A stretch of 63,387 bases of DNA from Streptomyces sp. SDr-06 (lineage in GTDB: Bacteria > Actinomycetota > Actinomycetes > Streptomycetales > Streptomycetaceae), in NCBI RefSeq assembly GCF_003324565.1, contig NZ_QOLA01000032.1, forward strand, positions 1 through 63,387. The letters run 5' to 3'. The position numbers and the translations under genes were made by a program. Positions 7,398 through 16,093 of the stretch are shown piece after piece (position 1 is the stretch's first letter; every line of letters starts with the position of its first letter). A model generated the notes under the pieces. The model made no database searches. It was not told the origin of the DNA and was given only the letters and a program-made list of their open reading frames with translations.

Positions 7398-10101
7398 GAT
7401 GGAGTGCCTCCTCTCCATGTCCTCGGGGCCGTCCCGCAGGTACGGGGACGGGCCGGATCGACCGGTCCGGCGAGGGCCGGCCGGAGTTCTGGGGCGCCCC
7501 GTGACGGGGCGCGGTGACCGCCCCGCGGGCGGGTCCGGGGGCGAGGAAGGGCAGGAAGCCCTGACGGCCGTCGAGCGCTGCGGACAGCGCGAGCAGGATG
7601 CCCGCGGAGCCGGTGGCGAGGTCCATGGAGAGCCTGCGTAGCTGTTCGCCGGGGAAGGCGACGTGCCCCCGGTAGGACAGGGCGTGCCAGCGCAGCCGGG
7701 CCAGGTGCCGCTCGACCGCGGGTCCGACACCGGGACCGCCAGCGCCTCGGTCGCGGAGCACCGCGAGCGCGGCCAGCAGACCGGCCCGTCCGGCGAACAG
7801 GTGTGGTTCGATGACGAACTCCGGTTCGGCGCCGCGGCCGAGCGCCGGGAGCAGCTCCGCGAGCCGGTCGTCGGGCCGGTGTGCAAGGACCTGGGCGGCG
7901 ACGAGCGCGATGCCCGCACCACCCACCTCCAGGTACGGCAGCAGCCGGTAGCCGGCGTCAACCTGGAGCGAACCGTCGCCGGCGACCTTGCACAGGTCGA
8001 GGTCGCGGTGGAGTGCCTCGACCGCGAGGTCGAGGTGGGCGCTGTCGCCGGTGTCCTCGTACAGCCGCAGGAAGAACAGCGCGGGGCCGCTCCAGCCCCG
8101 TAGGAGTCCGGCCCGGGTGCCCTGGTCGCCGCCGCGCACGATGCCCGGGGCGACGCCCGCGCGGACCGCGTCCGCGGTGCGGGCAGCGAGTTCCAGGGCG
8201 TCGGCGCGGTACTCCCCGTCGCCGGTGCGCCGGTGGAAGTCCAGCAGGTTCAGGCCGATGCCGGAGGCGCCGTGGAAGAGGCTGATGTCCCGGGTGTCGG
8301 CGAGGGTGCCGCGACAGGATTCGAGGGTGCGCAGCGCCGCCTCGCGATGGCCGAACTCCTCCAGGACGTGGGCGATTCCGTGGCGTCCGTCGTAGAAGCC
8401 GGGCCTTGGGTCGCCCGGCCGCGCGGCCGCGTCGAGCAGCCACCGCTCCAGGTCCGGGTGGCGTCCGGCGCCGCTGGTGTGCAGAGCCCACAGCACTCCG
8501 GAGGCTCCGTAGGCGAAGTTGAGGCCGTCCGTGTGGAACTGCCGTACGTCGCCGGGGAAGAGCCGGTCACGGCGTTCGGGCGTCGCGCTGAGCAGCACGG
8601 CCCTGGCCATGGAGTCGCGGACTGCGTCCCAGTCGGCGTCCGGCTGGGCCGGTGCCCGCAGCGCGGCCGGGACCTTCGCCAACGCCGCCTCGGTGGGCGC
8701 CAGTTCACGGCGCACCGCGTCCAGCGTGCCGGGCCGGAGTCGGAAAGCGCGCTCGGCCTCGTCGGTCTGGCGCACCGGGCGGCCGGGGTCCAGCTCGGAC
8801 AGGTGGGTGAGCGGGAAGAGCACCCACAGCCGCAGCGCGGCCAGCGCGTGCCGGTCGATGGCGAAGCCCGACTTGCCCGGGGCCATGAAGCCGGGGTGCC
8901 CCAGGCCGAGCCGTTCGGCCTCGGCCACGGGGACGGTCAGTTCGAAGTCGACGAGGGCGACGCGGTCGTCCTCGTCCACCAGGACGTTGGCGGGGTGCAA
9001 GTCGCCGAAGACGAGTCCGCGGGCGTGCACGGCGTCGACCAGGCGCTCGATCCGGTCGACCACCGCCAGCGCCCGGTCGGCGTAGGCGGCCAGCGCCGCC
9101 TCGTCCGGATCGGCTTTGGTCAGGGGGTAGTTGCGGGCCAGCCACGCCTGGAGGGTGTCGCCCGGCATGTGCTCGACGGCGAGGAAGTGGTGTTCCCACA
9201 CCTGATGGTGGCCGTGGAGGGCGGGAATGCCGGGGATGCCGGCGAGCCGTTCCACCGCCCGCCGTTCGCGGTGCAGCCGGGCGGTCGCGTCCACGCCGTG
9301 GCCGTCGAGGCCGGCGTGCGGGCGAGCCTCCTTGAGCACCACGCGCTGCCCGTCGGTGTGGCGGGCCTCGTAGACTCCGCCGCCGTTGGAGAAGTGCAGG
9401 GCGCGTTCGACCGTGTAGGGGAAGTCGGCGTCCCTGCCCGCAGCCTGGCGGGTCGCCAGGTGCGGTGCGAGGAAGTCGGGGAGCTCGACCCAGTCGGGCA
9501 CCTCGAACACCGGCCGGCGGCGGTCGGGGACGAGCACGCCGTCGGGCCGCTCGACGGCGGGGGCCGGGGTGCCGTTCTCGTCCGGACAGTACCGGGTGAC
9601 GAATCCGCCGTAGCGCACGTACAGCGGGCCGTTGCCCCAGCGCAGGTCGGTGAGGATGTACGGGCCGGGCTCGCCGTCGAGCGCGGGCGCCAACTCCTCA
9701 AGGACCGTGCGCAGTTCGGAGTCGTCCCGGGGGTAGATCGTCACGAGCTTGCCGCTGGCGGAGCGGGGCGCGTACTTGAGGCCGTGGGCGGCGACCACGG
9801 AGCGGGCGCGCAGGAACTTGAAGGGCACGCCGAGCCGGACGCAGTGGGCGTACGTGATGTCGATGACGCGCTGGGAGTTGTCGGGCAACCCGGAGACGTG
9901 GATCTTCCAGCCCTGCCGGGGCATGGTGTGCCCGGTCGGCTCGTACACCACCCACATCTCGCGGTCCCGGCGCTGCCAGCCGTGCGGCACGGGTCCGGCG
10001 GTCTGGGTGAAGGCGGTGTCGTCAACCATGCCCCGGCTGCCGATGTCGTAGAAGACCGGGTCGGCCTGGCAGTACGCCTCCGCGGGCGGCCTGGAGTTCA
10101 T
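7381..10101 (-). CDS. class III lanthipeptide synthetase LanKC
   Basis: 906 aa trifunctional enzyme. The N-terminal ~200 residues are the phospho-Ser/Thr lyase region. The central Ser/Thr kinase domain shows ADP-loop text FSNGGGVYEARHTDGQRVVL, catalytic GDLHPANVLVDE (about residue 364) and metal-binding VDFE (about 384). The C-terminal part is a LanC-like alpha/alpha barrel (GASGVLWALH, GWSGPALFFLRLY, AGRAGLLAALAVL, GSAGILLALSAAL) without the Cys-Cys-His zinc ligands, as expected for class III. The last ~60 residues are proline-rich. Its ATG overlaps the GNAT stop (ATGA) and its stop overlaps the first precursor. Role: installs labionin or lanthionine in the three precursors downstream. No protease for leader removal is encoded nearby. 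Confidence 0.95.
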   Translation of the reverse strand: MNSRPPAEAYCQADPVFYDIGSRGMVDDTAFTQTAGPVPHGWQRRDREMWVVYEPTGHTMPRQGWKIHVSGLPDNSQRVIDITYAHCVRLGVPFKFLRARSVVAAHGLKYAPRSASGKLVTIYPRDDSELRTVLEELAPALDGEPGPYILTDLRWGNGPLYVRYGGFVTRYCPDENGTPAPAVERPDGVLVPDRRRPVFEVPDWVELPDFLAPHLATRQAAGRDADFPYTVERALHFSNGGGVYEARHTDGQRVVLKEARPHAGLDGHGVDATARLHRERRAVERLAGIPGIPALHGHHQVWEHHFLAVEHMPGDTLQAWLARNYPLTKADPDEAALAAYADRALAVVDRIERLVDAVHARGLVFGDLHPANVLVDEDDRVALVDFELTVPVAEAERLGLGHPGFMAPGKSGFAIDRHALAALRLWVLFPLTHLSELDPGRPVRQTDEAERAFRLRPGTLDAVRRELAPTEAALAKVPAALRAPAQPDADWDAVRDSMARAVLLSATPERRDRLFPGDVRQFHTDGLNFAYGASGVLWALHTSGAGRHPDLERWLLDAAARPGDPRPGFYDGRHGIAHVLEEFGHREAALRTLESCRGTLADTRDISLFHGASGIGLNLLDFHRRTGDGEYRADALELAARTADAVRAGVAPGIVRGGDQGTRAGLLRGWSGPALFFLRLYEDTGDSAHLDLAVEALHRDLDLCKVAGDGSLQVDAGYRLLPYLEVGGAGIALVAAQVLAHRPDDRLAELLPALGRGAEPEFVIEPHLFAGRAGLLAALAVLRDRGAGGPGVGPAVERHLARLRWHALSYRGHVAFPGEQLRRLSMDLATGSAGILLALSAALDGRQGFLPFLAPGPARGAVTAPRHGAPQNSGRPSPDRSIRPVPVPAGRPRGHGEEALHHGDRS

Positions 10102-10796
10102 TGCCCGCCCCCGTTCGGCGCGGAGGGGACCGGCTCGGGGGTGTCGCCGAGCAGCAGCCGGAAGGAGGTCTCGGTGTCCGGCTTCCGTAGATGGGCGCGG
10201 ATCAGGTCGCGGGCAGCGGCCTTGTCCTCCTCGGGGACGCGGTCGGGCCCGACGAAGGAGGGGGACGTGCGGGTGAGGATGTCGACCGCCTCGTAGTACT
10301 CATGGCGCAGCAGCGACCACACTGCGGCGTGGTGGTATGCGCCGTCGAGAAAGAAGAAGTCGCGCAGGACGCCTTCCAGGACGAAGCCGGCCCGGGTGAC
10401 GAGCCGCAGCACGGACTTGTTGTAAAGGGCCGTGGTGAACTGCGCCCGGTGCGCGTTCAGAGAGTGGAAGAGGTGGTCCAGGAGGAGGTCGAACGCCTCC
10501 GCGCCCAGCCCCCGCCGCCACAGCTCCGGGTCTCCGATGGCGCCGCCGATGATGAAGTTGCCGGCGGGGCCGGACCTGCGGTGATTGACGGTGCCGACGG
10601 TGCGGCCGTCGTGGTCGCGGACCGCGAACTGGCGGATGCTGCCGCTCTCGTCGAGCTGGCGCAGGGCCTGCGGGGTGGCGTACTCGTTGGTGTCGGCGGT
10701 GAGGACTGCCGCCGGTGAGTTGGGGCCGAGCCATTCGGCCATCAGCTCGTAGTCGGCGTCGGTGGGACGCACGAGGCTGACCAGTCTGCCCTTCAT
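10098..10796 (-). CDS. GNAT-family N-acyltransferase, probably joins acyl chain to peptide
   Basis: 232 aa GNAT protein of the RimJ/RimL type: LVSLVRPTDADYELMAEWLG at the N-terminus, the acyl-CoA/pantetheine-binding stretch around ELWRRGLGAEAFDLLLDHLF, and LYNKSVLRLVTRAGFVLEGV near residue 150. It sits between the ketosynthase and LanKC with ATGA overlaps on both sides. In goadvionin biosynthesis a GNAT (GdvG) condenses the ACP-bound acyl chain with the lanthipeptide N-terminus; the same job is inferred here from position and family. A resistance or small-molecule acetylation role is possible but fits the context less well. Confidence 0.8.
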   Translation of the reverse strand: MKGRLVSLVRPTDADYELMAEWLGPNSPAAVLTADTNEYATPQALRQLDESGSIRQFAVRDHDGRTVGTVNHRRSGPAGNFIIGGAIGDPELWRRGLGAEAFDLLLDHLFHSLNAHRAQFTTALYNKSVLRLVTRAGFVLEGVLRDFFFLDGAYHHAAVWSLLRHEYYEAVDILTRTSPSFVGPDRVPEEDKAAARDLIRAHLRKPDTETSFRLLLGDTPEPVPSAPNGGGQ

Positions 10797-12085
10797 CGCT
10801 GCCCTTCCTGTTGGTCTGCGGACGTGGTGGCGGGCGCCCAGGCGCGGACGACGAGGACGGCGTTGTGACCGCCGAAGCCGAACGAGTTGCTCAGCGCGGT
10901 GCGGGTGGGGTGCCGTCGGGCCCGGTGCGGCACGTAGTCGAGGCCCAAGTCCTCCGGGTCGTCGCAATTGACGGTGGGCGGCACCACTCCGGTGCGGACG
11001 GCCTGCACGGTGGCGATCAGCTCGACGGCACCTGCCGCGCCAATCATGTGGCCCGTCATCGACTTCAGCGAGCTGATCGGCACCCGCGGGGCGTGGTCGC
11101 CGAACACATCGCGGATGGCGGCGCTCTCGATGCGGTCGTTGAGTTCGGTGCTGGTGCCGTGGGCGCTGATGTAGTCGATGTCCTCGGGCCGTGCGCCCGC
11201 GTCGGCGAGCGCGTCGGCCATCGCCCGCTTCACGGCGATGCCCCCGGGGTGCGGGTGGGTGGAGTGGTAGGCGTCGGTGGTGACGCCGTATCCCGCGACC
11301 TCGGCGAGGATCTCGGCCCCGCGCCGCTCGGCGTGCTCGGCGGACTCCAGGACGACCACCCCGGCGCCGGCGCCCATGACGAACCCGTCGCGGGCCCGGT
11401 CGAAGGGGCGGCTGGCGCGTGCCGGGTCGGTGCTGCGGGAGAGCGCGCCGACGTTGGCGGCGGCGGCCAGGTCCAGGGGGTTGACGGCGTCGTCGGAGCC
11501 GCCCGCGACAACCACGTCGGCGTATCCGTGCCGGATCAGCCGCAGAGCGTCGCCGATCGCGGTGGCGCCGGTGGCGCACGCCGCGACCATCGCCCCGGAC
11601 GGGCCCCGGGCGCCGATGTGCCCGGCTATCTCGGTGGAGGCGCTGTCCACGGAGCCGCCCGCGGCCAGGTAGGGGGTCATGGCCCGGCGGCCGCCGCGGT
11701 CCAGGGCGCGTACCCCGGCCAGGGTCATCTGGCCGGGGCCGTAGCCCGATCCCACCAGCACCGCGGTGCGCGGGGCGGCCTCCTCGCCGATCTCCAGCTT
11801 CGCTCCGTCCATCGCCTCCAGGGCGGCCGCGAGGCCGAACTGAGCGAAGCGGTCGAGGCGGCGGGCGGTCCGGTTGGGCATGTAGGCGCGGGGGTCGAAT
11901 TCGGTGACCTCGCCGGCCAGCGGCGTGGGCAGGGAGTCGGCGTCGTAGCGCGTGATGCGCTTGATGCCGCTACGCCCCTCGGTGAGGGCGGTCCAGAACT
12001 CCTGCGTGGTGTTCCCGACTGGCGAGATCACCCCGAGTCCGGTGACGACCACTCGCCGGTCGTCGTGTTGTGTCTGGCTGGGCAT
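10793..12085 (-). CDS. beta-ketoacyl-ACP synthase II (FabF type)
   Basis: 430 aa condensing enzyme with a complete Cys-His-His triad: Cys in VAACATGATAIG (about residue 168), His in YISAHGTSTELND (about 308) and His in GHMIGAAGAVEL (about 344), plus the closing SNSFGFGGHNAVL. It would extend an ACP-bound chain with malonyl units. First gene of the leftward operon, with GGAGGAG before the ATG at 12085; its stop overlaps the GNAT start. A second ketosynthase (26941-28053) suggests separate initiation and extension roles. Confidence 0.93.
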   Translation of the reverse strand: MPSQTQHDDRRVVVTGLGVISPVGNTTQEFWTALTEGRSGIKRITRYDADSLPTPLAGEVTEFDPRAYMPNRTARRLDRFAQFGLAAALEAMDGAKLEIGEEAAPRTAVLVGSGYGPGQMTLAGVRALDRGGRRAMTPYLAAGGSVDSASTEIAGHIGARGPSGAMVAACATGATAIGDALRLIRHGYADVVVAGGSDDAVNPLDLAAAANVGALSRSTDPARASRPFDRARDGFVMGAGAGVVVLESAEHAERRGAEILAEVAGYGVTTDAYHSTHPHPGGIAVKRAMADALADAGARPEDIDYISAHGTSTELNDRIESAAIRDVFGDHAPRVPISSLKSMTGHMIGAAGAVELIATVQAVRTGVVPPTVNCDDPEDLGLDYVPHRARRHPTRTALSNSFGFGGHNAVLVVRAWAPATTSADQQEGQR

Positions 12086-12348
12086 CTGTCGGCTCCTCCT
12101 CTCTGCTCCGGGCGGTTCCGCTCCCCGCAGTGGCCGGTCCTGCCCGGCAACGGAACCTTGACTCAAAGCCGATTCCATTGTCAAGAATCATGACTCAGGA
12201 TCTTCTGAGTGTCATGATGGAGCCGTCTTCCGTTACTCACGTAGACGTGGATGCTCGCCTATCGCCATTGACCACCCAGTTTGAAATGGGGTTCACTGCT
12301 CAATCATGGATAGTCAAACTCTTCACTCACGAGTCATGGAGGAATGAC
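12086..12348. promoter_or_regulatory. divergent promoter region of locus A with TGAC/GTCA repeats
   Basis: 263 bp between the leftward ketosynthase operon and the rightward diiron-ACP pair, AT-richer than its surroundings. It holds TTGACTC at 12158, TTGTCAA at 12178, ATGACTC at 12190, GTGTCAT at 12209, TAGTCAAA at 12311 and GAGTCATG at 12331. On the minus strand TGA-starting units begin at 12336, 12325, 12316, 12306 and 12295, about 10-11 bases apart. The same TGAC units are regularly spaced in front of 19041 and 20588. Core promoter elements could not be fixed here. Confidence 0.55.
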
Positions 12349-13296
12349 ATGACCCGTTGGAGCACCCTGTTGCTCGACGACGCATCCCTCGCACAGATGC
12401 CGGAGCTGCCGGTCGACGACGTCCTGCGCCACGCGGATGTGGTCACGGCGCAACGGATGAAGCCCCAGGCGCTGTACGAACGCTGGGAGAAGCAGCAGTG
12501 GTCCGCGCAGGCGATCGACCTGGAACGGGACCGCGTCGACTACGAAAAGCGCCTCCCCCGGTCCGCGCGGAAGGCGCTCGAGGAGTCCATCGCCACCTTC
12601 ATCATCGGCGAGTACACCGGCCTCGACCTGCTCGCGCCGATCCTCACCGGCGCCCCGGAGGAGATCGACCACCTCTATCTCGGCACCCAGATCGCCGACG
12701 AGACCCGCCACACCCAGCTCATGCTGCGCCTCGGCGAGGAAGTCCTCGGTCTGGACCCGGACCCCAAGCGGATGCTGGTCCAGGCGTGGAACCTGTGTAC
12801 GCCCCCGCACCGCGCGCTGAGCCGGCTGGAGACGGAGATCATCCGCGAGGTCCAGGAGCGGCCCGCCGACTACGAGACCTGGCTGCGCACCGTCGCCCTG
12901 TTCCACCTCATCTCGGAGGGCGTCCTGGCTCTCGTCGGACAGCGCGCCATCGTGCAGTCGCTGCACGAGGTCCCGCTGTTGCCCGGCGTCAAGGCCGGCT
13001 TCACCGCGATGTGCCGGGACGAGTCACGGCACGTCAGCTTCGGTCTGCACGCCCTGCGCCAGGGCGTGCGCGAGGGGCACGCCGACGCCATCCGCGACGT
13101 CATCGAGCAGGCCACGCCGCTCGCGCTGGCCATCGAGGAGGGCGGTGACGTCAAGGACTCAGGGACCGGCGCGACGATGCGCAGCCTGGGCATCGACAGC
13201 CTGCGCCGCCAGCTTCGGCTCATCGGCATCGACGAGAAGTTCGCCGATCACGTCGTGGGCCTCACCGAGCGCGCCGCTCCCGCCGAGGGCCACTGA
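12349..13296 (+). CDS. ferritin-like diiron oxidase
   Basis: 315 aa, all-helical. Two ExxH iron-ligand motifs are evident, DETRHTQL (about residue 118) and DESRHVSFG (about 224), with further carboxylates in IGEYTGLDLL and ISEGVLAL. The pattern resembles ribonucleotide-reductase R2-like and AurF-like N-oxygenase/desaturase proteins. GGAGG precedes the ATG at 12349. It is co-directional with the ACP 58 bp downstream, so an ACP-bound acyl substrate is likely: desaturation, hydroxylation, or oxidation of a terminal amine. Which of these cannot be decided from sequence. Confidence 0.8.
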   Translation: MTRWSTLLLDDASLAQMPELPVDDVLRHADVVTAQRMKPQALYERWEKQQWSAQAIDLERDRVDYEKRLPRSARKALEESIATFIIGEYTGLDLLAPILTGAPEEIDHLYLGTQIADETRHTQLMLRLGEEVLGLDPDPKRMLVQAWNLCTPPHRALSRLETEIIREVQERPADYETWLRTVALFHLISEGVLALVGQRAIVQSLHEVPLLPGVKAGFTAMCRDESRHVSFGLHALRQGVREGHADAIRDVIEQATPLALAIEEGGDVKDSGTGATMRSLGIDSLRRQLRLIGIDEKFADHVVGLTERAAPAEGH

Positions 13297-13354
13297 GACA
13301 CCGGACGGCACTCCGTCCGCACCGCACCGCATTCACCTGACAACTGGAGAAACC

Positions 13355-13594
13355 ATGACCCGCGAAGAGATCATCACCGGCCTCGCCGAGATCCTCAACG
13401 AGGTGGCCGACGTGGAGCCCGCCGACGTCACCGAGGACAAGTCCTTCATCGAGGACCTCGACGTCGACTCGCTCGCCATGGTGGAGGTCATCGTCTCCAC
13501 CGAGGAGCGCTTCGGCGTCAGCCTGCCGGAGGAGGAATTGAAGGAACTGCGCCTGGTGTCCGATGTGGTCACCCGGATCGAGAAGCAGCTCTGA
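13355..13594 (+). CDS. acyl carrier protein
   Basis: 79 aa, acidic, with the phosphopantetheine site IEDLDVDSLAMVEVIVSTEE (Ser about residue 37) and the helix III text LPEEELKELRLVSDVVTRIE. It resembles discrete type II FAS/PKS carrier proteins and is the only ACP in the window. Likely carrier for the chain built by the ketosynthases, FabD-like, FabG and FabI proteins of this locus. It is followed by a strong hairpin. Confidence 0.95.
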   Translation: MTREEIITGLAEILNEVADVEPADVTEDKSFIEDLDVDSLAMVEVIVSTEERFGVSLPEEELKELRLVSDVVTRIEKQL

Positions 13595-13619
13595 GCCGCC
13601 GGGGCTGCTGAGCGCCCGC

Positions 13620-13647
13620 GTCCCGGCGTTACGCGAGACGCCGGGAC
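13620..13647. terminator. hairpin terminator between convergent ACP and MFS genes
   Basis: Perfect 10-bp stem GTCCCGGCGT / ACGCCGGGAC with an 8-base loop, located between the ACP stop (13594) and the end of the convergent MFS gene (13673). There is no long T run, as is common in Streptomyces, so it may serve both directions. Confidence 0.75.
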
Positions 13648-13672
13648 CCGGAGCCGCGGAGACCGGGCGCCG

Positions 13673-15157
13673 TCACTCCTTGCGGGAACGGATCGCGTAA
13701 GACCAGGACCAAAGCGTGTCCACGACGTACACCGTGATCCAGGTCCGGCCGATCCACCCCGGGGCGCCGAGGGCCCACAGCGCGGCCTCGCCCACCGCGA
13801 ACAGCGCCGAGTGGACGTACCAGCCCTGCCGCTCCCGGCGGGCGCGCTCGCCTGAAGACGGGGCCGCGACGTCCCCGTCTTCCAGCTCCCCGCCGTCCTT
13901 CGCCGCCGGTACCGCGCCCTTTGCCGGGCCGTTCGCCGAAGCGTCCACGGGGCCGCCCTCGGGGCCGTCCGCCGAGCCGCCGGCCGGATCGTCCTTCGGC
14001 AGGGCGAGGGCCCGGATCGCGTACGGCACGAGGACCGCTCCGACCAGCGACGCACTGGCCGCCACCGCGCACGCCGCGACCCAGCCGACCGCCTGGTAGA
14101 GACCGCCCAGAGCGGCCGCGCCGACCGTGACGCCGACCAGGCGCGCACCTTCGTACAGACCCATGCCGAGTCCGGGGTGGTCTCCCGCGGCGGCCGAGAC
14201 CGTCGCCTGCTCCACGGGCGTCTGCGCGGCGAAGCAGGCCGCCGCGAGGGCCCACAGCACGGCGATTCCGGTGGGCGTGGGCACGATCGCGAGGCCGGCG
14301 GCGAACAGGGTCCCGGCCGCGAAGGCAACCACCATGGTCCGCTCCCGGCCGAGCGGACCGGTTACGCGGTGGGCGTGCTCGGGCACCAAAATGAACACGA
14401 GGAAGCCCGGGCAGAACACCGCCATCACCTGCGTCGGTGACAAGCCGTCACTTTGCAGTCGCAGCAGCAGGATCAGCCACAGGCCAGCCTCCCCCGCCGC
14501 CGTGATGGCCGCGACGGTCATGAAGGGCAGGGTGCGACGGCCCGGTGGTCCGCCGTGGGCCGGACGGGCCCCCGGCGCGGACCCCGGGGACCCGGGCGCC
14601 GTGGCCAGCAGCACGGCGGCGAGGGCGCTGGCCGCCGCGCCGGCCCAGAACACCGCCGCGTAACCGGAGTTGCCCAGCAGCACGAACGCGGCGACGTACC
14701 CGACGAGCGCCCCGCGGCCCTCGGCGGCCAGCAGCGCGCCGTACGCGCTCAGCCGGTCCCCGCCCTGCTCGCCGGTCCAGGTGCGGACGGCGACCCAGAA
14801 CAGCGCGCCCCCGGCGCCGCCGACGGCCGCCGCCGCGAAGGCGGCGGGCAACGGGCTCGCGAGGCCGTCGGCGAGGGCGTATCCCGCGCAGGACAGCGCG
14901 TATCCGGCGGCGCCCACCGCGGCCGTCAGCCGCCGGTCGAAACGGTCGGCGAGCGCACCCGCCAGCGGGCGCACCACCAGCGAGACGACCGCCTCGACGG
15001 CGATTAGTGCGCCGGTCACGGCGGGGCCGGCCCCGAGGGCGGCGGCCGCCCACAGGGGCAGCAGGAAGTCGAGCACCTCCGCGGGCGCACCCGCCAGGGC
15101 CGCCGCGCGCAACACCCGCCGGAAGGAGGGGGCGCGGGACGGCGTGGCCTCGCTCAA
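13673..15157 (-). CDS. MFS transporter, probable exporter
   Basis: 494 aa multi-pass membrane protein with about twelve hydrophobic segments and the MFS loop text VRPLAGALADRFDRRLTAAV between TM2 and TM3. A long Gly/Pro/Ala-rich hydrophilic segment (PAGGSADGPEGGPVDASANG) interrupts the C-terminal part, and the last segments after it look like an added TM pair (APGWIGRTWITVYVVDTLWS). The TTG start at 15157 overlaps the TGA of the FabD-like gene. Probably exports the locus A product or provides self-resistance. Confidence 0.85.
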   Translation of the reverse strand: MSEATPSRAPSFRRVLRAAALAGAPAEVLDFLLPLWAAAALGAGPAVTGALIAVEAVVSLVVRPLAGALADRFDRRLTAAVGAAGYALSCAGYALADGLASPLPAAFAAAAVGGAGGALFWVAVRTWTGEQGGDRLSAYGALLAAEGRGALVGYVAAFVLLGNSGYAAVFWAGAAASALAAVLLATAPGSPGSAPGARPAHGGPPGRRTLPFMTVAAITAAGEAGLWLILLLRLQSDGLSPTQVMAVFCPGFLVFILVPEHAHRVTGPLGRERTMVVAFAAGTLFAAGLAIVPTPTGIAVLWALAAACFAAQTPVEQATVSAAAGDHPGLGMGLYEGARLVGVTVGAAALGGLYQAVGWVAACAVAASASLVGAVLVPYAIRALALPKDDPAGGSADGPEGGPVDASANGPAKGAVPAAKDGGELEDGDVAAPSSGERARRERQGWYVHSALFAVGEAALWALGAPGWIGRTWITVYVVDTLWSWSYAIRSRKE

Positions 15158-16053
15158 CGGGTGGCGCCCTTCGGCGTGATGACCTTCGTGGGGAAGGCGT
15201 TACCGGTGATCCGCGCGAACATGTTGCGCGGGCCTGGAATCCATACCTCCCGCACGCCGCCCGCGTGCATGCCTCGCAGCACCGTCTCCCAGTGGACGGG
15301 TGTGGTCCAGCCGTCCAGCAGGTCCTGCTTGATCTCCTCGGCGTCGGCGAGCAGCCGCCCGTCCACGTCAGACAGGAAGGGGATCGTGGCGTCCCGCCAC
15401 TCGATGCCGCCGTAGACCTCGTCGTGCAGCCGCCGGCGGAGCCCGCCGACGGCTGAGCAGTGCTCGGCCCGGTTCATCGTGTAGAAGGGGAAGCCGCCCT
15501 CCTCGCGGACGCGCTCCTCGAACCGGGCGAGCGTGGTGAGTTCGGCGGACACGGCGTGCACCCGCTCGTCCAGGATGACGGACAGTTCGGCCCACTCGCC
15601 GCGGGCGCGGACCTCCGCCAGCAGGGCGTCCACCTGTTCGTGGGCGAGCCGGTAGAAGAAGTGGCAGCCCAGCGGCCGCTCCAGCGAGTCGAAGTAGTCG
15701 GTCTCGACCACGACGCTGCGCCGGACGAGTTCCAGCGCCTCCTGGTAGGCGAGGGCGCCTGAGCGGACGGCGGCCATGAACGAGCCGAAGCTCTGGCCGC
15801 CGCACAGCGAGGGCGCCGCGCCGTACTTCTCCTCGGCCCAGTCGGCGAGGGCGAGGGTGAGGGCCATGTAGCCGGCCTCGTACACCTCCCAGTCGTAGAT
15901 CGACGCCTCGCGGTAGGCGTCCTGGAGGTGGTAGCCGAGGACCTCGTCGGCGGCCGCGAACCGCCGTCTGGCGTGCGGGTCGCCGGTCACGAAGTCCCGG
16001 ATGGCGTCGTAGCCGCTGGGGACGAGGCCGGGAAAGAACATCACTACGGACAT
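15154..16053 (-). CDS. FabD-like ACP acyltransferase
   Basis: 299 aa alpha/beta-hydrolase-type acyltransferase. MFFPGLVPSGYDAIRDF matches the FabD start (xxFPGQG-like), and the nucleophile elbow is GGQSFGSFMAAV (Ser about residue 89) instead of the common GHSLGE. The C-terminal ferredoxin-like subdomain includes FYTMNRAEHCSAVGGLRRRL and EVWIPGPRNMFARI. The altered elbow (SFGSF for SLGEY) may mean a substrate other than malonyl-CoA. Third gene of the ALDH-TPP-FabD-MFS operon. Confidence 0.85.
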   Translation of the reverse strand: MSVVMFFPGLVPSGYDAIRDFVTGDPHARRRFAAADEVLGYHLQDAYREASIYDWEVYEAGYMALTLALADWAEEKYGAAPSLCGGQSFGSFMAAVRSGALAYQEALELVRRSVVVETDYFDSLERPLGCHFFYRLAHEQVDALLAEVRARGEWAELSVILDERVHAVSAELTTLARFEERVREEGGFPFYTMNRAEHCSAVGGLRRRLHDEVYGGIEWRDATIPFLSDVDGRLLADAEEIKQDLLDGWTTPVHWETVLRGMHAGGVREVWIPGPRNMFARITGNAFPTKVITPKGATR

Positions 16054-16093
16054 GGCACTGTGCTCTCTGGTCGTCGAATCGGGTACGTGCGCG

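Noticed and set aside
6900..7430. CRISPR-like array from the repeated 166-bp units
   Set aside because: Repeats are long, adjacent and coding; they are tandem precursor genes without spacers.
8233..10296. Long 687-codon plus-strand frame opposite LanKC
   Set aside because: Antisense shadow typical of high-GC DNA; no domain text, while the minus frame is a clear LanKC.
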